Positions 1-4,651 of a stretch of 5,832 nt of DNA are shown here, piece by piece. The notes beneath the pieces are model-generated. The model ran no database searches, had not been told where the DNA came from, and saw only the letters and a list, made by a program, of their open reading frames with translations. How positions within the stretch are numbered: the stretch's first letter is position 1; every line of letters starts with the position of its first letter. Both the position numbers and the translations under genes were made by a program. The stretch is from UBA7672 sp964529555 (lineage in GTDB: Bacteria > Pseudomonadota > Alphaproteobacteria > Caulobacterales > Hyphomonadaceae): the NCBI GenBank assembly GCA_964529555.1, contig CAZGWV010000156.1, positions 1-5,832 of the forward strand. The letters are read 5' to 3'.

Positions 1-85
1 AGGATGTGTTCGGTGCGCGGAGGCCGGGTCAGCCGCATGAGGCCTTCGGGAGCCGGCGGTTGTAGGGCGCGCGGGCGGCCGGTCG
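1..85. other. Unassigned left edge, possible start of a downstream gene
   Basis: No gene can be supported here. On the minus strand an ATG at 38-36 opens a frame that runs off the left edge (it begins MRLTRPPRTEHI), preceded by a GAAGG that sits rather close to the ATG. About a dozen codons are too few to recognise a family. In relatives with this flagellar layout fliE is often followed by other export genes such as fliQ, but these residues do not look like the hydrophobic start of FliQ. Plus-strand frames reach stops at 38-40 and near 61-63, so the tail of a converging gene cannot be excluded. Confidence 0.25.
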
Positions 86-95
86 TTAGACCGGC
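78..95 (-). other. Hairpin spanning the fliE stop codon
   Basis: GCCGGTC (78-84) and GACCGGC (89-95) form a perfect 7-bp stem with a 4-nt loop. The fliE stop codon (86-88) lies in the loop. There is no T-run on the minus strand after it, so it is not a classical intrinsic terminator. It could protect the 3' end of the message or attenuate readthrough. The inverted repeat is visible directly; any function is inference. Confidence 0.4.
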
Positions 96-400
96 ATGCG
101 CATGATTTCCTGGTAGGCTTTGATGACTTCGTCGCGGACGGCGATGACGGTTTCGAGCGTCGCTTCGGCGGCGGCGACGGCGGTCACCACATCGACGAGG
201 TCGCCGCGGCCCAGGGCGGCGTTGGTGACGGCCGTTTCGGCGGCGTTGCCGGCCTGGCTGACCGTGCCGACGGCGCTGTTGAGCATGGCGCCGAAATCGG
301 GGCCGCTGACGCCTTGCGCTTCCTTGCCGCCGGTGAGGTTGCCCAGCGTCTGGGCTACGCCGCCATAGGCCTTGACGGCTGAGAGACCAAGATCGGACAT
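86..400 (-). CDS. fliE: Flagellar hook-basal body protein FliE (rod/MS-ring adaptor)
   Basis: FliE joins the membrane MS ring to the proximal rod and is among the first substrates of the flagellar export apparatus. The 104-residue length matches the family. The clearest mark is the C-terminus, with VRDEVIKAYQEIMRMPV at residues 88-104, the FliE signature ending in the canonical MRMPV. Residues 32-62 carry the usual Ala-rich helix after a PDFGAML segment. The ATG at 400 is preceded by a good AAGGGAG ribosome site. It is the last recognised gene of flgB-flgC-fliE, starting 11 bp after the flgC stop, so it is probably co-transcribed and translated from the same message. The middle of the protein is richer in Ala and Val than enterobacterial FliE, which fits a GC-rich genome. 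Identification is firm. Confidence 0.95.
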   Translation of the reverse strand: MSDLGLSAVKAYGGVAQTLGNLTGGKEAQGVSGPDFGAMLNSAVGTVSQAGNAAETAVTNAALGRGDLVDVVTAVAAAEATLETVIAVRDEVIKAYQEIMRMPV

Positions 401-411
401 CTATCGCTCCC

Positions 412-828
412 TTACGCTTTCAGCAGCGAGACGACGCCGAGCATCATGGCGCGGCTCGATTCGATGACGTTGAGGTTGGCTTCGTAGGCGCGCTGCGCCT
501 CGCGCAGGTCGGCCATCTCGATCAGGGCGGAGACGTTCGAGAGCTTCACATAGCCGTTGGCGTCGGCGCCGGGATGCGAGGGATCGAACTTCAGCGTGAA
601 GGGGGAGGTGTCCTCGCGCGAACCCGTGACGCGGACCGTGTCTGCGCCGATCTCGCGGTCGTAGAAGGTGCGGAACACCGGCGCCTTGCGGCGATAGGGG
701 TCGCCGCCGGGCGTCGTCGCGGTGGCGTCGGCGTTGGCGAGGTTCTCGGCCGAGATGCGGATGCGGACGGTCTGCGCGCGCAGGCCCGTGGCCGCCGCGC
801 CCATGGCGGACATGAGGTCGGATGACAT
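412..828 (-). CDS. flgC: Flagellar basal-body proximal rod protein FlgC
   Basis: FlgC is a proximal rod subunit exported by the flagellar type III apparatus and assembled in the periplasm next to FlgB and FlgF. The product has 138 residues, normal for the family. The N-terminal helix carries the rod-protein motif as AENLANADAT (residues 27-36, usually SNLANANT), followed by GGDPYRRKAPVF (41-52), the FlgC-typical stretch. Residues 82-94 have the DPSHPGADANGYV segment, and the C-terminal helix has EMADLREAQRAYEANLNVI (104-122), another hallmark. The ATG at 828 is preceded by AGGAGA at good spacing, which fixes the start. It lies 23 bp after flgB and 11 bp before fliE. An alternative 170-codon frame over the same DNA is out of phase with all of this homology. 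Confidence 0.96.
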   Translation of the reverse strand: MSSDLMSAMGAAATGLRAQTVRIRISAENLANADATATTPGGDPYRRKAPVFRTFYDREIGADTVRVTGSREDTSPFTLKFDPSHPGADANGYVKLSNVSALIEMADLREAQRAYEANLNVIESSRAMMLGVVSLLKA

Positions 829-851
829 GGCTGTCTCCTAGTAGGCGGCGC

Positions 852-1301
852 TCACCTTCCCGGTGCGCGCGACGCCAGCCGCAGCAGGCCCAGACTCTTC
901 TGGTAGAGGCCAACCATGGTTTCGAAATCCATTCGGGTTTCGGCGATCTTGATCATCTGTTCCTCGACCACCACGGCGTTGCCATCGAGCGTGGTTTCGG
1001 AGTCAGGGGATTTGACGACGGAGACGCCCGGCGCGGATGCGCCTGCGGCGGGCTGCATGTGGCCGGGCTGGGTCGCGACCATGGCGGTGCGGCCGACGGG
1101 GGCTGCGCCGCGCGCCATTCCCGCTCCCTGGCCGGCCATGCGCTGCAGGGTGGCGGCGAAGGCGTCCTGGTTGATGTCGCCGGGCACATATCCCGGCGTC
1201 GAAACGTTTGCGACGTTCTCGGCGATGATCTTCTGGCGCTCGCCCAGCATCTGCATGCGGGCTTTCATAAGCGAGAAGACCGAAATCCTGGTCGGGTCCA
1301 T
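852..1301 (-). CDS. flgB: Flagellar basal-body rod protein FlgB
   Basis: FlgB is a proximal rod subunit of the flagellar basal body, secreted by the export gate and polymerised onto FliE. The predicted 149-residue protein starts MDPTRISVF, then has KIIAENVANVSTPGYVPGDI (residues 24-43), the conserved FlgB motif. A Gly/Ala/Met-rich low-complexity middle (about 55-95) follows, and then the C-terminal rod helix with MDFETMVGLYQKSLGLLRLA (124-143). The frame is open further up to a GTG at 1358, but the ATG at 1301 is preferred: AGGGAC lies six bases upstream of it, and the family begins with a short helix just before this point. It is the first gene of flgB-flgC-fliE and faces the control region shared with fliO. 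The extended N-terminus would add 19 residues with no family resemblance. Confidence 0.94.
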   Translation of the reverse strand: MDPTRISVFSLMKARMQMLGERQKIIAENVANVSTPGYVPGDINQDAFAATLQRMAGQGAGMARGAAPVGRTAMVATQPGHMQPAAGASAPGVSVVKSPDSETTLDGNAVVVEEQMIKIAETRMDFETMVGLYQKSLGLLRLASRAPGR

Positions 1302-1380
1302 TACGGCGTCCCTGGGCAATGTCCCTGGGGGCGAACCGGCGTGGTTCGAGCCCATCACCCGGCAGTTTTGACCTGTTTGC

Positions 1381-1395
1381 TTAAGAGGGACTTAA
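1381..1395. promoter_or_regulatory. Putative CtrA full site (TTAA-N7-TTAA)
   Basis: TTAA at 1381-1384 and at 1392-1395 are separated by exactly seven bases, the spacing known for CtrA full sites in Caulobacter-type bacteria. Each TTAA is inside a CTTAAG palindrome (1380-1385 and 1391-1396), so the site reads the same from both strands. It is about 80 bp upstream of flgB and about 95 bp upstream of fliO. Its place suggests control of the flgB operon, perhaps over its -35 region. The sequence match is direct; binding is inferred. Confidence 0.65.
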
Positions 1396-1411
1396 GAGCG
1401 GGCCGATTTCG

Positions 1412-1428
1412 TTAACCAGCCGTTTACC
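1412..1428 (+). promoter_or_regulatory. Putative second CtrA-like site (TTAACC-N5-TTTACC)
   Basis: TTAACC at 1412-1417 is followed 11 bp later by TTTACC at 1423-1428. In TTAA-N7-TTAA terms this is TTAA-N7-TTTA, one base short of a perfect site. It is oriented toward fliO, whose ATG is at 1489, and could cover the -35 region of the fliOP promoter. It is weaker than the 1381-1395 site because one half-site is degenerate. Confidence 0.5.
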
Positions 1429-1443
1429 GGCGTTTCCCATGGA

Positions 1444-1451
1444 TTAACCAT
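1444..1451 (+). promoter_or_regulatory. TTAACCAT CtrA half-site motif
   Basis: TTAACCAT is an exact copy of the short CtrA recognition motif described in alphaproteobacteria. It lies 38 bp upstream of the fliO start. A degenerate TTTCCCAT (1433-1440) sits 11 bp earlier, giving TTTC-N7-TTAA. The position is close to where a -10 or transcript start would lie, so it could repress as well as activate. Binding is inferred from the motif only. Confidence 0.5.
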
Positions 1452-1488
1452 ACCCGGCCCGAATGGCCGCAACTGGCGCTGGTCCAAC

Positions 1489-1803
1489 ATGGACGTCTTT
1501 TCGGCCCTTCAGGCGATTGCGGCGCTGGCCTTCGTGCTCGGTCTGCTGCTCGGCGGAGCGTGGCTGCTGCGCAAGTATGGCAGCCATATCGGATTGAAGA
1601 CAGGGCAGGTGAGCCAGGACCTCAAGGTTCTCGAATGGCGCTCGCTCGACATGCGGCGGAAGCTGGCGGTCGTGCGGTGGGGCGAGAAGGAGCACCTGCT
1701 GTGCCTCGCGCCCACGGGCGACATGGTGATCGCCTCGCGCGATGCGCCGCCGGCGTTCAAGCCGGTTGCCCCCGACGATTCCGGCAAAGGCCTTGCCGGA
1801 TGA
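1489..1803 (+). CDS. fliO: Flagellar biosynthetic protein FliO
   Basis: FliO is a small inner-membrane protein that helps assemble and stabilise FliP in the flagellar export gate. The product has 104 residues. A single membrane segment at about residues 6-27 (ALQAIAALAFVLGLLLGGAW) is followed by a basic LLRKYGSH junction, giving the usual short N-terminus and cytoplasmic tail. The tail holds the FliO core, LKVLEWRSLDMRRKLAVVRW (45-64), then GEKEHLLCL and PTGDMVI (75-81). No good ribosome site precedes the ATG at 1489, and there is no alternative upstream start in frame before the control region. The TGA overlaps the fliP ATG (ATGA), typical of translational coupling. The family is poorly conserved, but the core motif plus the adjoining fliP makes the call secure. 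Confidence 0.9.
   Translation: MDVFSALQAIAALAFVLGLLLGGAWLLRKYGSHIGLKTGQVSQDLKVLEWRSLDMRRKLAVVRWGEKEHLLCLAPTGDMVIASRDAPPAFKPVAPDDSGKGLAG
1780..1800 (+). promoter_or_regulatory. Hairpin over the fliP ribosome-binding region
   Basis: CCGGCAA (1781-1787) and TTGCCGG (1793-1799) form a perfect 7-bp stem around a 5-nt AGGCC loop. T1780 can also pair with A1800 of the fliP ATG. The likely ribosome site AAAGG (1786-1790) is split between stem and loop. In fliO mRNA this could keep the fliP start closed until ribosomes translating fliO melt it. The repeat is seen directly; the coupling role is inferred. Confidence 0.5.
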
Positions 1804-2549
1804 TCGCGCGCAGTCTTCGCCTTTTTCCCGCGCTGCTGATCGGCGTGATGGTCGCGCCCGAGGCCCTGCCGCAGACGATCTCGGTCGATCTGGGCACGGG
1901 GCAGGGGCTGACGTCGGGCATCGTGCAGCTGATCGCGGCGCTGACGGTTCTGTCGCTCGCGCCCTCCATCCTCATAATGACGACGAGCTTCGTGCGGATC
2001 GTGGTGGTGCTGTCGCTGTTGCGCACGGCGATCGGCCTGCAGAACGCGCCGCCGAACTCGGTGGTGATCTCGCTGTCGCTGTTTCTCACCGGCTTCGTGA
2101 TGGCGCCGACTTTCATGGCTGCGTATGAAGCGGGCATCCAGCCCTACATGGCCGAGGCGATCACGCTGGAAGAGGCGATCCCGCGCGCGCTGGGTCCGGT
2201 ACAGCAATTCATGGGCGCGCATGCGAACGAGACGGATGTCGCGCTGTTTGCGGGTATGGCGAATATCGAGAATCTGCAGAGCGCGGCGGATGCGCCGTTC
2301 CATGTCCTTGCGCCGGCCTTTATGATCTCCGAATTGAAGCGCGCCTTCGAGATCGGCTTCATGGTGTTCCTGCCTTTCCTGGTGATCGATCTCGTGGTGG
2401 CCTCGATCCTGATGGCGATGGGCATGATGATGCTGCCGCCGGTGACGATCTCGCTGCCGTTCAAGCTGATCTTCTTCGTGCTGGTGGACGGATGGCGGTT
2501 GCTGTCGGGCTCGCTGGTCGAGAGCTTTATGAACCTGCCGCCAGGCTGA
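1800..2549 (+). CDS. fliP: Flagellar export gate protein FliP
   Basis: FliP forms, with FliQ and FliR, the membrane channel through which flagellar subunits are exported. The product has 249 residues, normal for the family. It opens with a cleavable-looking signal peptide (residues 1-24, ending PEALPQ), known for flagellar FliP. Next come hydrophobic segments at about 40-74 and 86-106, with the signature RIVVVLSLLRTAIGLQNAPP (66-85). A hydrophilic periplasmic part (about 107-170) is followed by FMISELKRAFEIGF (174-187) and PFLVIDLVVASILMAMGMMM (192-211), then LPPVTISLPFK and VDGW. The MMM at 209-211 corresponds to the methionine ring that seals the gate in this family. The ATG at 1800 overlaps the fliO stop; the longer open frame upstream only reads fliO out of phase. 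A strong hairpin terminator follows at 2583. Confidence 0.98.
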   Translation: MIARSLRLFPALLIGVMVAPEALPQTISVDLGTGQGLTSGIVQLIAALTVLSLAPSILIMTTSFVRIVVVLSLLRTAIGLQNAPPNSVVISLSLFLTGFVMAPTFMAAYEAGIQPYMAEAITLEEAIPRALGPVQQFMGAHANETDVALFAGMANIENLQSAADAPFHVLAPAFMISELKRAFEIGFMVFLPFLVIDLVVASILMAMGMMMLPPVTISLPFKLIFFVLVDGWRLLSGSLVESFMNLPPG

Positions 2550-2582
2550 GGCGGCGCGGGGCGCGCTGATCTGGGTGAGATG

Positions 2583-2620
2583 AAAAGGGCGGGACGCGCG
2601 TTGCTTCCCGCCCTTTTGTT
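2583..2620. terminator. Bidirectional intrinsic terminator between fliP and the convergent gene
   Basis: A perfect 12-bp stem pairs 2583-2594 (AAAAGGGCGGGA) with 2606-2617 (TCCCGCCCTTTT) around an 11-nt loop. On the plus strand it ends in TTTTGTT; on the minus strand it ends in TTTT followed by CAT. It lies 33 bp after the fliP stop and 28 bp after the stop of the convergent gene, so it can end both transcripts. The intervening bases show no other feature. Confidence 0.88.
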
Positions 2621-2645
2621 TGGGGCCGATGAGGGCGGGATGCGC

Positions 2646-3992
2646 CTATCCCAGCTTCAATCGCACGAACGCCATCGCGCCTACGGGATCGCCGTCATAA
2701 AGGGGCGAGAGGCTGCCGCTGGTCCAGTTCTGGGTGAGCGACGCGCCCAACGACATGGTGAGTTGGTCTGTCAGCGTGAAGTCGTGCGAGGCGCCTAGCG
2801 ACCAGCGCATCACGTTTTCGACTGCCCCGTGGTGGCCGTGGGCGGCGTGGGCGCCGAGTTCATCCGTCTCGATGTTTTCGAAGCGGGAGAAGATGGTCCA
2901 CGGGCCGTGGCCGGGCTGGAAGGAAGCCTCCGCCAGCCATGCGTCGAGTGTGACGTCTTCGCTGGATTCCTTGCGGGCGAAAGCGCCGGTGAAGGAGAAT
3001 GTTCCGGCGAGGTTGTTGGTCGTGTAGAGCGCGCTGGCGGAATACTTCGTGTAGTCGACATCGGGCTCGAGTTGTTCGGGGCTTGTTACGTCGGCCCAGC
3101 TCACCTGCAGCGCCCAGTCGCGGTCGGGATTCCAGGAGAGGCGGACGGCGGTGGAGTCCAGCTCGCCGGTCTCGATGTCCCAACGTTTCTCGTCGGGCTC
3201 GCGGCCGCGGAAGCGCGAGGCTTCGATCTTGAAATTGTCGTGGACATAGCCGGCTGTGAGCACGCCGAAGGTGATGTGGGTGGAGTCGAGCCAGTGGTGC
3301 GTGATGGGCGCTTCGGGGCTCGCCATCGCGGCGGGGCGGTGCATGAAGGCGGGCGGGCCGAAGGCCGGTTCGCCGGGCAGGCCGGCATAGAGGAAGACGC
3401 TGTCCTTGCCGGTGAAGCGGTAGCTGTAGCTGGCCGACAGCTCCATGAAGACGTCGTGCGGGTGCTGGCGGTCGGTGAGCGTGTTGACGCCGTCGGCGGT
3501 TTCACCGGCAGCGAGCAGCAGCGGATAGCCGTGATCGCCCATCAGCGGATCGGGGCTTATCATGCCGCGCAGCTGGATCGTGTGGCGTTTGCCGGCGTCG
3601 AGGTTGAAGCGGTTCGAGGCCATCAGCATGCCGGCGAGGAAGCCCATGTCGTCGCCGCGCGGGCCGCCTTGCGAGGAATAGACCGTGTCGAGATTGCCGT
3701 GGACCATCCAGTCGCCGATGTGGAGCATGTTGCGGCCAGTGTGACCGCCTGCTTCGGGCGCCCAGCTTGTGCCCGAGCCTTCGCGGGCTTCGGAATAGGG
3801 GCCGAACGCGCCGGCGCGCCCGTCGGCGAGGGGGGCGGTTTCGCCGCCCATATCGTGGCCTGCATGGCCGGAATGGTCTTCAGCGGGCGGTTGCCGTTGT
3901 GGGGCGGGTGCGTGGTTCGAGTGGTCGTGTTCCTGCGCGAGCGCGTGCGGCGCGGCGAGGATCGCCGTGGCGATCAGGGCGAGATGTCTCAT
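2646..3992 (-). CDS. Exported His-rich protein, probable outer-membrane beta-barrel of a metal-associated family
   Basis: The precise function is unknown. The 448-residue product has a signal peptide (1-19, cleaved after ALA). A His/Met-rich mature N-terminus follows (21-48, with EHDHSNH and DHSGHAGHDM), a likely metal-binding tail. The remainder is rich in Gly and aromatic residues with alternating polar/hydrophobic strands, as expected of a barrel: MLHIGDWMVHGNLD (89-102), SWNPDRDWALQVSWADV (286-302), and a final strand ending VRLKLG. Family-type motifs are GSGTSWAPE (72-80), DRQHPHDVFMEL (174-185), FMHRPAAMASPEAPITHHWL (216-235) and GREPDE (263-268). I recall such proteins as hypothetical genes near copper-resistance loci. 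A second His cluster, AHAAHGHH, is at 381-388. The ATG at 3992 has AGGA about 10 bp upstream. It follows the Cys/His-rich gene by 68 bp and is probably co-transcribed. Export is well supported; barrel and metal role are inference. A 394-codon antisense frame is a shadow. Confidence 0.85.
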   Translation of the reverse strand: MRHLALIATAILAAPHALAQEHDHSNHAPAPQRQPPAEDHSGHAGHDMGGETAPLADGRAGAFGPYSEAREGSGTSWAPEAGGHTGRNMLHIGDWMVHGNLDTVYSSQGGPRGDDMGFLAGMLMASNRFNLDAGKRHTIQLRGMISPDPLMGDHGYPLLLAAGETADGVNTLTDRQHPHDVFMELSASYSYRFTGKDSVFLYAGLPGEPAFGPPAFMHRPAAMASPEAPITHHWLDSTHITFGVLTAGYVHDNFKIEASRFRGREPDEKRWDIETGELDSTAVRLSWNPDRDWALQVSWADVTSPEQLEPDVDYTKYSASALYTTNNLAGTFSFTGAFARKESSEDVTLDAWLAEASFQPGHGPWTIFSRFENIETDELGAHAAHGHHGAVENVMRWSLGASHDFTLTDQLTMSLGASLTQNWTSGSLSPLYDGDPVGAMAFVRLKLG

Positions 3993-4060
3993 GGGGTCGA
4001 TGTCCTGAACTGAATCCGTTGCGCAGCCCTTGACGGGGCGGCGTGCGAGGCGGGGTCAGG

Positions 4061-4459
4061 TCAGGCGCGCGGTGGGCGCAGGGCGGGCGCGGGGGCGATG
4101 GACGCGAAGGTTGCGTCGGCGGCGGTGAGCCAGGCGTAGGGCGCGATGCGCGTGGAGCCGGGGAGAGTTGCAGGCGAGGCGCAGACTTTCAGCGCGGCGA
4201 TGCATTCGCAGTGATCGGGCGCGGGAGCATCGGGTTGTTGCGGGGCTGTGTGATGGGCTGGGGCATGGTGGACGGGTGAGGCGTCGGCCATGCCGTGGCA
4301 GTCGGGCGTTTCGGCGGCGGTGTCCGCAGCGAGGGCGTCAGCCGTCACTGCCTGAGTTCGGGCGAGTTGCGCACAGTGAGATGCGGCAGCTTCCATCTGG
4401 CCGGCGAAGGTGATCGCCATGGCCAGCGCCAGCATGATGCGGGAGAGCGCCTGGAACAT
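4061..4459 (-). CDS. Small secreted Cys/His-rich protein, DUF2946-like
   Basis: I cannot assign a function. The 132-residue product has a hydrophobic N-terminus (about 5-20, IMLALAMAITFAG) that reads as a signal peptide or anchor, with possible cleavage near EAAASH. The mature part is Ala/Pro-rich with five Cys (29, 54, 84, 86, 93) and clustered His (28, 55, 64, 65, 69, 70, 83). Examples are DCHGM, VHHAPAHH and DHCECIAALKVC. It ends in an APALRPPRA tail like that of DUF2946-type proteins, which often sit beside copper genes. The pattern suggests periplasmic metal binding, but this is inference. No ribosome site precedes the ATG at 4459; an internal ATG at 4435 would give a shorter, still credible signal peptide. 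It lies 68 bp upstream of the His-rich exported protein and probably leads that operon. Confidence 0.75.
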   Translation of the reverse strand: MFQALSRIMLALAMAITFAGQMEAAASHCAQLARTQAVTADALAADTAAETPDCHGMADASPVHHAPAHHTAPQQPDAPAPDHCECIAALKVCASPATLPGSTRIAPYAWLTAADATFASIAPAPALRPPRA

Positions 4460-4465
4460 GGACGC

Positions 4466-4494
4466 AAGATCGGGGCGCCGGGGGTGAGTGTCAA
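4466..4494 (-). promoter_or_regulatory. Weak candidate promoter for the metal-type operon
   Basis: On the minus strand a perfect TTGACA (4494-4489) is followed after 17 bp by GATCTT (4471-4466), which matches only three of six -10 positions. The transcript start would then fall at or next to the ATG at 4459. That would mean either a leaderless message or a true start further in at 4435. The -35 match and spacing are seen directly; promoter activity is a guess. Confidence 0.3.
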
Positions 4495-4520
4495 TGTGGC
4501 GGGACGCGGCCGTACCCGTG

Positions 4521-4632
4521 CTGTCATTTCGGACGCGCGTAGCGCGAGCCGGAACCCAGGGGCTGCAAGGGCGGTGCGCGTGGCCCCTGGGTTCCCGCTC
4601 TCAGCCCCTTCGGGCTTCGGCGGGAATGACAG
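4521..4632. repeat. Palindromic cloverleaf-type repeat element (112 bp)
   Basis: The element is bounded by CTGTCATT (4521-4528) and AATGACAG (4625-4632), an exact inverted repeat. Inside are three hairpins: CGCGC/GCGCG (4534-4538 and 4542-4546), a central 13-bp stem GGAACCCAGGGGC/GCCCCTGGGTTCC (4551-4563 and 4583-4595), and AGCCC/GGGCT (4603-4607 and 4612-4616). Together they give a cross-shaped fold. It contains no credible reading frame. It starts 20 bp after the serine hydrolase stop and lies before the metal-type operon, so it may end or stabilise the hydrolase message. It resembles dispersed non-coding palindromes I recall in alphaproteobacterial genomes, but no second copy is in this window. 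Confidence 0.7.
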
Positions 4633-4651
4633 TTGAGGGTGGGAGCGCCAG

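Noticed and set aside
401..913. 170-codon minus-strand frame over flgC
   Set aside because: It is out of phase with clear FlgC homology, is Arg-rich, and would overlap flgB.
1302..1358. Longer FlgB starting at GTG 1358
   Set aside because: The extra 19 residues have no family match, and the ATG at 1301 has a well-placed AGGGAC.
1302..1488. Sigma-54 promoter (TGGC...TTGC pattern) for the flagellar genes
   Set aside because: I found no convincing -24/-12 element on either strand. The region is better explained by CtrA-type motifs, as for early flagellar genes in Caulobacter-type bacteria.
1509..2303. 264-codon minus-strand frame antisense to fliO and fliP
   Set aside because: It is an Arg/His-rich shadow of well-identified flagellar genes and has no family resemblance.
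2829..4013. 394-codon plus-strand open frame antisense to the His-rich exported protein
   Set aside because: Long antisense frames are common in GC-rich DNA. It has low-complexity Val/Gly/Ala composition and no recognisable family, while the minus strand has a signal peptide, family-type motifs and a ribosome site.
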